Source of the DNA: Oleispira antarctica RB-8
Lineage (GTDB): Bacteria; Pseudomonadota; Gammaproteobacteria; Pseudomonadales; Oceanobacteraceae
Assembly (NCBI GenBank): GCA_000967895.1
Contig: FO203512.1
Location: forward strand, 2,441,350-2,505,349
DNA length: 64,000 nt
Reading direction: 5' to 3'
Shown: positions 16,292-25,230 of the stretch, piece by piece
How the letters are laid out: every line of letters begins with the position of its first letter
Position numbering within the stretch: position 1 is the stretch's first letter
Translations under genes and position numbers: made by a program
Notes under the pieces: model-generated
The model's input: only the letters and a program-made list of their open reading frames with translations
The model's database searches: none
What the model was told of the DNA's origin: nothing

Positions 16292-16858
16292 ATGAAAAAA
16301 CGATCAAATGCTCTAATTTTCGCTGCATTAATCGGATTAATTATCGTTGCGATTGGATTGGGCTTTCTTATGGGAGTAGGTAACCCAATCCCTTGGATTT
16401 TAATTGCAGTATTATTATTAATTCCTTTTGCTTATAAAAAATATCACAAGCCCTCTTTGATTTTTTGGAAAGAAGAATACAGCGTTGGAGTGAAGTCATT
16501 AGATGACGATCATAAACGTTTAATTTTTTTATTGAATCAATTTAAAACAGCTTATGACTATGATACTAGCGCTGATTTTGAGCGCCAAGCCTTAGAGCAA
16601 CTGGTTGAATATACGCGTTTTCACTTTACTCGCGAAGAAGATATGATGCAGCAAGCAGGCTACTCTGATATTGAAAATCATAAAAATCAGCATATTAAAA
16701 TGATTGCTCAGGTTGAAGATTTTGTTGATCAATACCGTCGCGAAGGTCACGATAGTCTGAACGAAGTGAGTGAGTTCTTATCTGACTGGTTGATCAGACA
16801 TATCAACGGTACGGATAAGCAATACACTCAATGCATGCTAGAGAAAGGTTTGAGCTAA
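16292..16858 (+). CDS. Membrane-anchored bacteriohemerythrin
   Basis: 188 residues. Two membrane helices (about 8-28 and 32-48) precede a hemerythrin domain with the full di-iron ligand set: H74, H111, E115, H130, H134, H170 and D175 (HFTREEDMM and HINGTDKQY motifs). Hemerythrins bind oxygen reversibly and some bind or detoxify nitric oxide. Divergent from nirS across a 260-bp region, it is well placed to handle oxygen or nitric oxide at the membrane during denitrification; that role is inferred from position. The ATG at 16292 follows GGATGTAG. Confidence 0.82.
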   Translation: MKKRSNALIFAALIGLIIVAIGLGFLMGVGNPIPWILIAVLLLIPFAYKKYHKPSLIFWKEEYSVGVKSLDDDHKRLIFLLNQFKTAYDYDTSADFERQALEQLVEYTRFHFTREEDMMQQAGYSDIENHKNQHIKMIAQVEDFVDQYRREGHDSLNEVSEFLSDWLIRHINGTDKQYTQCMLEKGLS

Positions 16859-16893
16859 TCATTTAAATGAAAGGTTTGTACTAAAAAAACGAG

Positions 16894-16925
16894 AAAAAAA
16901 AGAAGAGCCATCGCTCTTCTTTTTT
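16894..16925. terminator. Bidirectional intrinsic terminator
   Basis: AGAAGAGC (16901-16908) and GCTCTTCT (16913-16920) form a stem with a CATC loop, flanked by an A run on the left and a T run on the right. It can end both the hemerythrin transcript (plus) and the pdxH transcript (minus). Confidence 0.9.
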
Positions 16926-16929
16926 AATG

Positions 16930-17568
16930 CTAAGGCGCTAAACGCTCAACCGACCACTCACCATCCTCATCTTTGGTATACATAAAACGATCGTGCAGGC
17001 GGTTCTCACGGCCCTGCCAAAACTCAATCTGTACTGGCTTGATACGTATCCCACCCCAGAATGAAGGCAAACTAATATCACCATTTTTAAATTGATTCTT
17101 TAGCTGCAAAAACTTTTCTTCTAGCATAGCGCGAGAATTAATCGGACGACTTTGGTGCGACGCTAATGCTGCAATTTGACTGTCTTTTGGGCGACTCAAA
17201 AAATACTTCATCGACTCCGCGGTCGAGACAAACTCAACTTCTCCTGTCACGATGACTTGGCGCTCTAAGTGTGTCCATGGAAATAACAGAGCAATTTTAT
17301 TGTTCTGTTTTAATTCACGGGCTTTACGACTGTCTAGGTTGGTAAAAAAGACGAAGCCTTTTTCGTTGTAGTATTTTAATAATACCGTACGCAAAGAAGG
17401 CATGCCATTCTCGCCCACCGTCGCGACACTCATCGCCGTGGGATCTGACATAGGCGTTTGCGTAGCGATGGACAACCACTGGTCAAATTGCTCCATCGGA
17501 TCGGCTTTTAATTCACTGCGCTTTAAGCCAGCCTGCATGTACTGTCTGCGTATATTTTCAATATCCAT
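16930..17568 (-). CDS. pdxH: Pyridoxamine 5'-phosphate oxidase
   Basis: 212 residues, full length for PdxH. The FMN enzyme oxidises pyridoxine or pyridoxamine 5'-phosphate to pyridoxal 5'-phosphate. Recognisable segments are RTVLLKYY, FFTNLDSRKA, FPWTHLERQV, PSFWGGIRIKP and the C-terminal HDRFMY/ERLAP ending. It lies 36 bp behind nrdJb on the same strand and ends at a shared terminator, so it may be the last gene of an nrdJa-nrdJb-pdxH transcript. Confidence 0.95.
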   Translation of the reverse strand: MDIENIRRQYMQAGLKRSELKADPMEQFDQWLSIATQTPMSDPTAMSVATVGENGMPSLRTVLLKYYNEKGFVFFTNLDSRKARELKQNNKIALLFPWTHLERQVIVTGEVEFVSTAESMKYFLSRPKDSQIAALASHQSRPINSRAMLEEKFLQLKNQFKNGDISLPSFWGGIRIKPVQIEFWQGRENRLHDRFMYTKDEDGEWSVERLAP

Positions 17569-17604
17569 AGCGTTCTTCTTTAAATAATGAGTGCTGCTCG
17601 ATAC

Positions 17605-18255
17605 CTAGCCACACTTTGAATCTCCACAGTTAAGGCAAGTTAAGCAACCGTCCATAAGTATGGTCGCCTTGGTATGGCATTTTTTACAAATGTTCGCTTC
17701 TGCTGGAAAATCCCCTTGCCCTACTTTATTGCTTTTCGCTAAAGAATCAAATTCTGCGCGCTTTTCATCGAGTATCTTTTGCTGCTGTGTAGGGATTTTA
17801 GCAGGCTTCATCAAACCTATCATAATTAAATGCTTTTCTAACGCATGTCCTATTTCTGCCACCAGCGAGGGCATGTAGATTCCCCCCTTTTTTAAATAGC
17901 CGCCGTGAGGGTCGAATACCGCTTTAAATTCTTCAACTAAAAAGGTCACGTCTCCGCCCTTGCGGAAAACCGCAGAAGCGACTCGGGTTAATGCGACGAT
18001 CCATTGAAACTGATCCATGTTTTTTGAATTAATAAACATCTCAAACGGGCGACGCAGCTCATGCTCGGTGTCGGGATTTAAGACCACATCATTAATCGTT
18101 ACATACAGCGCATGATCCGCCATGGGCGGTTTTATTTTATAAGTTGATCCTAGTAACATTTCTGGGCGCTTTAAGCACTCGTGCATGTGTTCAATATCAT
18201 CCGCGGCGAGATCGACCACTTCATAAGCTGTTATTGTCTTTTCGATTTTTATCAT
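17605..18255 (-). CDS. nrdJb: NrdJb, small subunit of split class II ribonucleotide reductase
   Basis: 216 residues. It corresponds to the C-terminal part of class II ribonucleotide reductases that is encoded separately in Pseudomonas (NrdJb). The TSCPD-like core is followed by a cysteine-rich tail (CKKCH and CLTCLNCGDSKCG) that supplies the redox-active or zinc-binding cysteines. It works with NrdJa to reduce ribonucleotides using adenosylcobalamin. The gene begins 19 bp after nrdJa. Its presence means DNA precursors can be made without oxygen, in keeping with denitrifying growth. Confidence 0.9.
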   Translation of the reverse strand: MIKIEKTITAYEVVDLAADDIEHMHECLKRPEMLLGSTYKIKPPMADHALYVTINDVVLNPDTEHELRRPFEMFINSKNMDQFQWIVALTRVASAVFRKGGDVTFLVEEFKAVFDPHGGYLKKGGIYMPSLVAEIGHALEKHLIMIGLMKPAKIPTQQQKILDEKRAEFDSLAKSNKVGQGDFPAEANICKKCHTKATILMDGCLTCLNCGDSKCG

Positions 18256-18274
18256 AATAAATTTCCTTAAGCCG

Positions 18275-20458
18275 TTAGAGCTTGCCGTAATAGCCTTCTT
18301 TTAACGCATCGTAGAGATTGGCCGCACTGTGGGTTTCGCCATCGTACTCAACCATCTCATTCCCTTTTAGCTCGACAACTTGATCGTCGCTTAAGGTAAA
18401 TCGATATAAGGTTTTCTCCAGATCTTTCTCTTGCACTAATACCCCTTGAAATACTTCGGGATTGAAACGGAACGTTGTGCAGCCTTTTAAAGATTTATCA
18501 TAAGCGTATTGGTAGATGTGCTTAAACTCTTCAAACGGATAATCACTTGGCACGTTGGCAGTTTTTGAAATTGAAGAATCAATCCACTTTTGTGCAGCCG
18601 CTTGAATATCAACATGCTGCTCAGGCGTGACGGCATCAGAGGTGATAAAATAATCAGGCAGTTCGATGTCACTGCCCTCTTCTTTAATATGATTGAGCGC
18701 TCTGTACGCTAATAATTCATACGAATAGACATCAACTTTTTCTTTGGTTTTACGTCCAGGTTTTATAATGTTACGAGCATAATGATGGGCAAAGCTCGGC
18801 TCAATACCGTTGCTGGCATTATTGGCGACCGACAAACTGATGGTACCTGTGGGCGCGATGGAACTGTGGTGGGTAAAGCGCGAACCTATTTTCTCAAGGT
18901 CTTTTATTAACTCTGGTGCCTCCTCCGCAAGCTGTTGCATATAGCGACTGTATTTGGCATGCAGAATTTTTCCCTTTACCTTGTCACCAAGCTTATAACC
19001 ATCAACCGCTAACTCTGGACGTTGGCGAAAATGTGCTTGAGTGAGTACAAACTCTTCTTCCATAATGGGCGCGGGGCCTTTTTCTTTTGCCAGTTCAAGT
19101 CCTTGCTGCCAACCGACTAACGCTAATTGGCGGGTAACTTCTTCTGTAAACAGCTGCGAGGCTTCATCGCCATATTTCATGCCGAGCATGGTAATGGAAG
19201 AACCCAAGCCTAAATACCCCATGCCATGGCGGCGTTTATTGCGAATTTCATGTTCCTGCTCTGGCAGAGGCAGACCATTAATCTCCACTACGTTATCGAG
19301 CATTCGGGTAAATATCGCAATCACTTCTTTGAACTTGGCCCAGTCAAATTGTGCCTGCTGAGTGAAAGGTTGATCGATAAAAACGGTTAAATTAATCGAC
19401 CCTAATAAACAGCTGCCATACGGCGGTAATGGCTGTTCACCACAGGGATTGGTGGCTCGAATATTTTCACAGAACCAGTTGTTGTTCATCTGATTAACTT
19501 TATCAATAAGGATAAAGCCCGGTTCCGCAAAATCATACGTCGACGTCATAATAACGTTCCACAATTTTTTCGCCGCAATTGTGCGGTAAACCTTGCATGC
19601 AACTTCACCGATATCGTTAACGATATAGTCTTTACTGATCGGCCAGTCCTTCCAAATCACTTGCTGGCTATCAGTGAGGTCTAGACCTTCGCGTTGTTGT
19701 TCTTTTTCACACAATGGAAACACTAAGGGCCAGTCGGCATCGGTTTTCACGGCATGCATAAACTCGTCAGTAATTAATAACGATAAGTTGAACTGACGCA
19801 AGCGGCCGTCTTCACGCTTGGCTTTAATAAAATCTAATACGTCGGGATGGGAGACATCAAACGTCGCCATTTGCGCGCCACGACGACCACCCGCCGACGA
19901 GACGGTAAAACACATTTTATCGAAGATATCCATGAATGAGAGTGGGCCGGATGTATAAGCACCTGCACCGTTTACAAACGCATCCTTTGGTCGTAAGGTC
20001 GAAAACTCGTAACCAATGCCACACCCTGCTTTAAGGGTTAACCCTGCTTGCTGCACTTTATCTAAAATGCCCTGCATCGAATCCTCAACGATGCCCGACA
20101 CGGTGCAGTTTATGGTCGATGTCGCTGGCTTGTACTCAGAGGCACCCGCATTCGACATGATTCGACCAGCAGGAATCGCTCCCCAACGCATGGCCCACTC
20201 AAACTTTTTCTGCCATTTAGCTTGTAATGTTTTATTCTTTTCAACGTCTGATATGGCAATGGCAACCCGCTTAAAGGTTGCATTGATATCAGCATCTAGC
20301 GGATCTCCCTGAGCCGTCTTTAATCGGTATTTGCTGTCCCAAATATCCTTGGACGCATCTTGCAGTGGCAAGACAAAAGCCTCAACCCCCTCAAGCCGAG
20401 GCTTTTGCTGCTCTTGCTTCGAGCTAGCCAACTGATCACCGATTAATTCTTCACTCAT
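18275..20458 (-). CDS. nrdJa: NrdJa, adenosylcobalamin-dependent ribonucleotide reductase catalytic subunit
   Basis: 727 residues, the size of NrdJa in pseudomonads. Core motifs are AGRIMSNAGA, TINCTVSG (substrate-site cysteine), the radical-loop segment NPCGEQPLPPYGSCLLGSIN and SSIAPTGTIS. The enzyme reduces ribonucleotides to deoxyribonucleotides with a thiyl radical generated from vitamin B12 coenzyme and needs no oxygen. It forms one unit with nrdJb. A palindrome resembling an NrdR box overlaps the predicted promoter. I looked for a cobalamin riboswitch in the leader and did not see one. Confidence 0.94.
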   Translation of the reverse strand: MSEELIGDQLASSKQEQQKPRLEGVEAFVLPLQDASKDIWDSKYRLKTAQGDPLDADINATFKRVAIAISDVEKNKTLQAKWQKKFEWAMRWGAIPAGRIMSNAGASEYKPATSTINCTVSGIVEDSMQGILDKVQQAGLTLKAGCGIGYEFSTLRPKDAFVNGAGAYTSGPLSFMDIFDKMCFTVSSAGGRRGAQMATFDVSHPDVLDFIKAKREDGRLRQFNLSLLITDEFMHAVKTDADWPLVFPLCEKEQQREGLDLTDSQQVIWKDWPISKDYIVNDIGEVACKVYRTIAAKKLWNVIMTSTYDFAEPGFILIDKVNQMNNNWFCENIRATNPCGEQPLPPYGSCLLGSINLTVFIDQPFTQQAQFDWAKFKEVIAIFTRMLDNVVEINGLPLPEQEHEIRNKRRHGMGYLGLGSSITMLGMKYGDEASQLFTEEVTRQLALVGWQQGLELAKEKGPAPIMEEEFVLTQAHFRQRPELAVDGYKLGDKVKGKILHAKYSRYMQQLAEEAPELIKDLEKIGSRFTHHSSIAPTGTISLSVANNASNGIEPSFAHHYARNIIKPGRKTKEKVDVYSYELLAYRALNHIKEEGSDIELPDYFITSDAVTPEQHVDIQAAAQKWIDSSISKTANVPSDYPFEEFKHIYQYAYDKSLKGCTTFRFNPEVFQGVLVQEKDLEKTLYRFTLSDDQVVELKGNEMVEYDGETHSAANLYDALKEGYYGKL

Positions 20459-20483
20459 AACTTATCCCTTGGATAATCCACCT

Positions 20484-20514
20484 ATAATACGAAAGAAACA
20501 CCACATGTAGTGCT
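20484..20514 (-). promoter_or_regulatory. nrdJ promoter with NrdR-box-like palindrome
   Basis: CACCACATGTAGTG (20500-20513) is a near-palindrome resembling the NrdR box. On the minus strand TATTAT (20484-20489) is a plausible -10, so a repressor bound here would cover the promoter. Only one box was found; many nrd promoters have two. Confidence 0.4.
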
Positions 20515-20846
20515 AAAGACGAAACAAAGATACTAGATATGCTTACAGGAGAAATTGATCTGGATTAAGAAAAGTCTATTTCATACTAAAATGGTCGGAA
20601 TTAAAAATAAGGAGATTATTGTGAATATCAGAACGGGCCAATACAGGAGGTTTTAATTATCAGGATATAAATTTTATAACATCAATAATTCATGAAAAGC
20701 AGAACGCAGGGGAAATAGAGCATGGAGAAGTAAAATAAAAAGCGGGGGGATTATTTGTTAGCAACTCTGGGCTGCTATAAAGCAATCTCGCACCTTTTTC
20801 AAAGACGCGAGATAAAGACGCAGAGTAAGAACACAAGACTAGAAAA
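20515..20846. other. Intergenic stretch upstream of nrdJa without visible gene
   Basis: About 330 bp, AT-rich. An inverted repeat ATCTCGC (20785-20791) with GCGAGAT (20807-20813) is present without a clear T run. I see no credible open reading frame with a ribosome site and no cobalamin box. Confidence 0.4.
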
Positions 20847-21560
20847 TTAACTAAGCGCGTCTAACTCTTGGATACCGTCCATCATCGCTAAGTGTGTATC
20901 CAGCATAAGCTGATCAACATCATCTAAGGTTAAATCTTTGGTCTCTATTGGCTCTAATACTTTGATGTGTGCGGTTCCGTTATCCCACTGATCAAGACTG
21001 AAACCCTTCAGGTAACTGCTTGTGCACACAGGAATAATTGGAACTCCGGCATTAACCGCTGTGACAAAAGCCCCTTTCTTAAACGGAAGCATATTTTTAC
21101 CGTGATTACGGGTGCCTTCAGCAAAGAACCAAATAGACGTATCTTTTGTTGTCAGCGCTTTTTTAGTCGTTTCCATCGCTGCCATCGCTTTCTTACGATT
21201 ACCACGATCGACTAAAATATTGCCACCCAACCAATAAACTTGACCAAAGAAAGGCATCCATTTTAGACTTTTCTTACCTAAGCTCACCATGCGCTTAGGT
21301 ACGATTGAACCGACGATGAATAGATCCCAATTGCTCTGGTGATTAGACACCACAACACAAGGTTCATGATTGATCATTATTTCAGCATTATAGTGTTTAA
21401 TTTTAACTCGAATAATTCTGCGGCCTATTTGCGAATATATTTGAGCTAATATGCGGCTATTACTGTGATGAAATGGACGGAATATTATGATGCAAAAAGC
21501 CAGTAAAGAACTGATCACAAAATGACATGCTAATAAGATATAACGGACAATTGAAAGCAT
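20847..21560 (-). CDS. plsC: 1-acyl-sn-glycerol-3-phosphate acyltransferase
   Basis: 237 residues. PlsC family: an N-terminal membrane segment (about 5-28), the catalytic H-x4-D box NHQSNWD (H74, D79), the FAEGTRNHG block and the PIIPVC segment. It acylates lysophosphatidic acid to phosphatidic acid at the inner membrane in phospholipid synthesis. Start at the ATG at 21560. It is monocistronic as far as can be seen. Confidence 0.9.
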   Translation of the reverse strand: MLSIVRYILLACHFVISSLLAFCIIIFRPFHHSNSRILAQIYSQIGRRIIRVKIKHYNAEIMINHEPCVVVSNHQSNWDLFIVGSIVPKRMVSLGKKSLKWMPFFGQVYWLGGNILVDRGNRKKAMAAMETTKKALTTKDTSIWFFAEGTRNHGKNMLPFKKGAFVTAVNAGVPIIPVCTSSYLKGFSLDQWDNGTAHIKVLEPIETKDLTLDDVDQLMLDTHLAMMDGIQELDALS

Positions 21561-21820
21561 AAGTCTCTGAACCTATTGATTTATTGGGGTCAGCATACAG
21601 ATGTTTACTAAATAAACCTAGAGCCAAATCAATAAACACGTATCTGACATTTAATTATTAAGTACACTGTTTAAACAGCTGGCTTTAATGAGTGTTTCAA
21701 AAACCCGCTGTTCAAATTGTAGCTTCAAACTTACACCTTCCCCTCCACTACTACTTCACCTATTAAGAAAGATGATTTTCAGAATGGAGTGACATTTTCT
21801 TTGTCTTAAACTTGTTTTAA

Positions 21821-21846
21821 GGGCTTGGTTTAAGGGCTTGGTTTAA
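21821..21846. repeat. Short 13-bp direct repeat
   Basis: Two adjacent copies of GGGCTTGGTTTAA at 21821-21833 and 21834-21846, immediately 3' of the DUF695 gene within the 289-bp gap to plsC. Probably a chance tandem duplication with no known role. Confidence 0.6.
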
Positions 21847-21849
21847 GCA

Positions 21850-22278
21850 TTATTGAATAGCGTGATACACTTTTTTGAACGTTTTCCAGTCGGAGTCTTC
21901 ATCTGCAACAACTTCAATAGGGTAGCCTTCTCCTGGCGCGTCTAGCTGATTCAAATCGTTTTTTATATGCTCAAGATCATCGGTATAAACAACCCACTGA
22001 TTCACACCATCATGCGTGATGACCATCGCGATAATCGAATGCCCCTGTTTTTCAAACTGCGATTGAAGCTGATAATGGAAAAGCTCAATTTGCTGCATTT
22101 CTTGAATGCTAGGATAGCCATTGCTTTCATCACGAGCACTGGCATGCCAAGCAATTTGAATACAAATAGGAAAGCCACTACTGTCGGCGGTTTTTTGCCA
22201 ATCTTCACGAGTGTGAATGGTAATGGGTAGATCATTAAGAGTGCCATCTGCAATAACCCAGCGATTATCTAACTTCAT
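21850..22278 (-). CDS. DUF695-type protein
   Basis: 142 residues from the ATG at 22278, preceded by GGAAA; upstream in-frame ATGs lack a ribosome site. Sequence features such as WVIADGTLNDLPI and VVADEDSDWKTFKK near the C-terminus fit small cytoplasmic DUF695 proteins of unknown function. No signal peptide or membrane segment. It stands alone between plsC and a divergent diguanylate cyclase gene. Confidence 0.6.
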   Translation of the reverse strand: MKLDNRWVIADGTLNDLPITIHTREDWQKTADSSGFPICIQIAWHASARDESNGYPSIQEMQQIELFHYQLQSQFEKQGHSIIAMVITHDGVNQWVVYTDDLEHIKNDLNQLDAPGEGYPIEVVADEDSDWKTFKKVYHAIQ

Positions 22279-22482
22279 ACACATTTTCCGACATCCGTGA
22301 TTATGCTTTGAGATTAGCGGATTTATACTAAAAAGCAAAAAAAAAGACTGTTCTCATTCGATATTCGTCTAATAAAATTCTATTTTTCAACCATGTAATG
22401 ATCTGCCCTAGCGTAGCCTGACGTTAACTTGCTAATATTGTTTTACAAGCCATAGTTAAAGGGAGTTAAGTAAAGGTTGTAT

Positions 22483-24021
22483 ATGAAGCAGAGTGTTGTA
22501 AATAAGATATTAGCTAACAGCCCTGAACCGCATATTGATGGCATTATTGTCATTAATAGCAAAGGCAAGATACTGGCATTTGATAGTGCCGCACAGGATC
22601 TATTTGGCTACAGTGAAAAAGAGGCGGTCGACCATCCCCTTACAATGCTTATGCCTGATATTCAAGCCCAAAATCACCCCGCCTATCTTGCTAAAGCAGA
22701 TAAAAATCAGTTTCACATGACACACAAACTCAATGCTGAACGAACGATTATTGGCAAACATAAGCAAGGTGAGATGATTCCCCTCACTATTACGGTTTCT
22801 GCTGACAGATCTAATCCTGAAATACGCTTTACCGGAGTATTACAAGATTTACGCAAGCACGAAAGTCGACTCTCTCAAATTTTCCAAGACTTTGAAAGCA
22901 CAACTCAGGCGTTAAACCAACGAATTGAATTTGATGCACTACTGAGCGACTGCAGTAATCGCTTATTAAGCTGCCACCCAGAAGAATTCGTATCGGTTAT
23001 GGAGAATATTCTGCAAAGTATTGGCGAGTTTTTATCGTTCGATCATTGCTTCATTTTAAAATTCAATAATAACCTTAGCCAGGGAAGCCTCTGGGCCGAG
23101 TGGCGACGCTCTGTCAGTTTAATGCTGCCTTTTCCAGAATATTTTAGCATTCCAAACAGCCAGGTATTTCTAGAGGCATACTCTAAAACTAATACCATGG
23201 TGCTGTGTAACCGTGAAAATCAAAGCCCTGAGTACGTCACACTCTTTAAGCTTGCGCAAAGCATGTCCCCTAATGGGTTTATCAGCTCTAGAATAACGCC
23301 CATTCAAAGTGAGAATGATGCGCCCGCAGGTTGTATTGGTTTTTCTATTTTAGACCCTTCACATAAGCCCTCCGAGTCACAAATTGCCTTACTTAGTACC
23401 GCAACGCAGTTATTAATTAATGCTTGGGGGCGCCATCAATTAATTCTAAAGTCTCGAAAAATAGAACAGGACCTGCTGAACGCCAACCGCATCCTTTCTC
23501 AGCAGGCAATGCACGATGCTTTAACGGGATTGCCGAATCGACGCGCTTTTGATCATGGTTTATTACAAGAGTTTGATCGAGCTCAACGACATAATAGTAG
23601 TGTCTGTTTGATGATGTGCGATATTGATTTTTTCAAACACTACAATGACTACTTCGGGCACTCTGAAGGAGATTATTGTTTACAGCAAGTTGCTAGAATC
23701 TTACAAAGTACCTTTAACCGTGCTGGAGAACTGTGTACCCGCTTTGGCGGTGAAGAATTTGCTATTATTCTACCGTCTATTAATTATCAAGAAGCCACCG
23801 AACAGGCCCAGCGCTTATTAAAAAACCTTCTAGATGCTAAAATCCCTCATGCCCCCAGCTCTCAACAGTCCTACTTAACCATCAGTATTGGTATCGCAAA
23901 ATTTAGCCCCAGTCAGTATTACTCCGATGTTAAGGCATTGATCAGTGCCGCTGACAAAGCACTGTATTTTGCTAAAGAAAACGGCCGAAATCAGCTAGCC
24001 TGGGCCAAAGAAGCAGAGTAA
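22483..24021 (+). CDS. Diguanylate cyclase with PAS and GAF-like domains
   Basis: 512 residues from the ATG at 22483 (AAAGG upstream; a TTG two codons earlier is less likely). Residues about 18-125 form a PAS domain (GKILAFDSAAQDLFGYSEKE), about 155-320 a GAF-like domain, and about 345-510 a GGDEF domain with DALTGLPNRR, DIDFFKHYND and an intact GGEEF active site at 422-426. It makes cyclic di-GMP from two GTP, so it should promote sessile behaviour in response to an unknown cue. An RxxD inhibitory site is not evident. No EAL domain. Confidence 0.9.
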   Translation: MKQSVVNKILANSPEPHIDGIIVINSKGKILAFDSAAQDLFGYSEKEAVDHPLTMLMPDIQAQNHPAYLAKADKNQFHMTHKLNAERTIIGKHKQGEMIPLTITVSADRSNPEIRFTGVLQDLRKHESRLSQIFQDFESTTQALNQRIEFDALLSDCSNRLLSCHPEEFVSVMENILQSIGEFLSFDHCFILKFNNNLSQGSLWAEWRRSVSLMLPFPEYFSIPNSQVFLEAYSKTNTMVLCNRENQSPEYVTLFKLAQSMSPNGFISSRITPIQSENDAPAGCIGFSILDPSHKPSESQIALLSTATQLLINAWGRHQLILKSRKIEQDLLNANRILSQQAMHDALTGLPNRRAFDHGLLQEFDRAQRHNSSVCLMMCDIDFFKHYNDYFGHSEGDYCLQQVARILQSTFNRAGELCTRFGGEEFAIILPSINYQEATEQAQRLLKNLLDAKIPHAPSSQQSYLTISIGIAKFSPSQYYSDVKALISAADKALYFAKENGRNQLAWAKEAE

Positions 24022-24057
24022 TATGGCATTCCTATTTTCTACTATTTATTTTTTATT

Positions 24058-24555
24058 ATGCTGTTAAGTAAAACCCTTTTATTGATTATTGCCTGCGCTA
24101 TTATTACTGTTCTCGCCGCTTACGCCTTTTATTTACACAATAAAGTAAAAGCCGTGTCGAAAGAAAACCAAGACAAAGATGACGCAGAGCGTTTATTAGC
24201 CCAAAAGAACTTAGATAAACGCAATAACGGTATTATTTCTGATATCCGATTTATTGCTCAATCCTTGCTCTCTGAGCAATGTGAAATGACCGAAGCCGTC
24301 TTACGCATCCATCATTTAGCAGACGCATTAGACAGCGATATTATGCTACAAGATCAGTTTTCGACGATTCATCAGCATTTTACTGCATGCAAAAACATGG
24401 CGATTAAAGAGGCTTATAAAGAACTCCCGAAAAAATTACGTTTTCAGCAAGACCAGCAACGCTTTCGTTTAGAAGAAGCGAATAACAGTGCGGTACTAGA
24501 CGAAGTACAATTGATCATCCAATATGCATTTGCTAACTTAAAGAACTTACACTGA
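24058..24555 (+). CDS. DUF2489-type membrane-anchored protein
   Basis: 165 residues: one N-terminal membrane helix (about 5-27), then a helical cytoplasmic domain. Pattern and length fit the DUF2489 family found in marine gammaproteobacteria, of unknown function. It follows the diguanylate cyclase gene by 36 bp and precedes a YceI-like gene by 84 bp, all on the plus strand, so it may be part of a longer transcript reaching murI and folE. Confidence 0.65.
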   Translation: MLLSKTLLLIIACAIITVLAAYAFYLHNKVKAVSKENQDKDDAERLLAQKNLDKRNNGIISDIRFIAQSLLSEQCEMTEAVLRIHHLADALDSDIMLQDQFSTIHQHFTACKNMAIKEAYKELPKKLRFQQDQQRFRLEEANNSAVLDEVQLIIQYAFANLKNLH

Positions 24556-24639
24556 TTTAAACCGTCGATGCCTAAAACAACTCAATTTAAGCAAACGCAT
24601 GTCAACAACCTGCACTTACAACAGAAGGAACAATTCAAT

Positions 24640-25221
24640 ATGAGATTTTCTATAAGAGCTTTTATTATCTCTTTAGCAGTGACTTTCAGTAGCTTAAGTA
24701 TGGCGGATTGGTCGCTACAACAACCATCAAGCATTCACTTTTTGACCAGTAAAAATACTCATACGACTGAGATTCATCATTTCAAAAAGTTTAATGCTTC
24801 TGTTAACGCTTCAGGAATAGCCAAACTGACGATCGATCTTGCCAGTGTTGATACCCGTATTGGTATTCGAGATGAACGCATGCAAGAGCACTTGTTTGAA
24901 ACGTCTCGCTTTAGCCAAGCCAGCTTTGAAGCTGAGATTCCAGCCGACGTTTTCGCTAAAGTCAACGCTGGTCAGCAAACACAATTTGAATTGAAAGGTA
25001 AGATTTCCCTCCATGGCGAACAAGCTCAAGCAGGTTGTCAGGTCATAATTAGCCCTAACAAAGATAAAACCATTACAGTAACCAGCATCACGCCGATGTT
25101 GATTGCGGCTGAAGATTTTAAATTGGTTGCAGGTATTAACAAACTGAAAGAGATTGCGGGTCTTAAGTCGATCACCTACACCGTCCCTCTGAATTTTAGT
25201 TTATCGTTTAAAGCTGACTAA
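24640..25221 (+). CDS. YceI-family periplasmic protein
   Basis: 193 residues from the ATG at 24640, which has AAGGAA before it and begins a clear signal peptide (cleavage after SLSMA); a start 24 codons upstream would bury the signal. The mature part is a YceI-like lipocalin-type barrel (KFNASVNASG, DLASVDTRIGIRDERM). This family binds isoprenoid or fatty amide ligands; role here unknown. A stop at 25221 is 9 bp before murI. Confidence 0.8.
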   Translation: MRFSIRAFIISLAVTFSSLSMADWSLQQPSSIHFLTSKNTHTTEIHHFKKFNASVNASGIAKLTIDLASVDTRIGIRDERMQEHLFETSRFSQASFEAEIPADVFAKVNAGQQTQFELKGKISLHGEQAQAGCQVIISPNKDKTITVTSITPMLIAAEDFKLVAGINKLKEIAGLKSITYTVPLNFSLSFKAD

Positions 25222-25230
25222 TCTCAAACT

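Noticed and set aside
20459-20846. Search for a cobalamin riboswitch before the B12-dependent reductase
   Set aside because: No B12-box-like sequence or suitable long structure was visible by eye.
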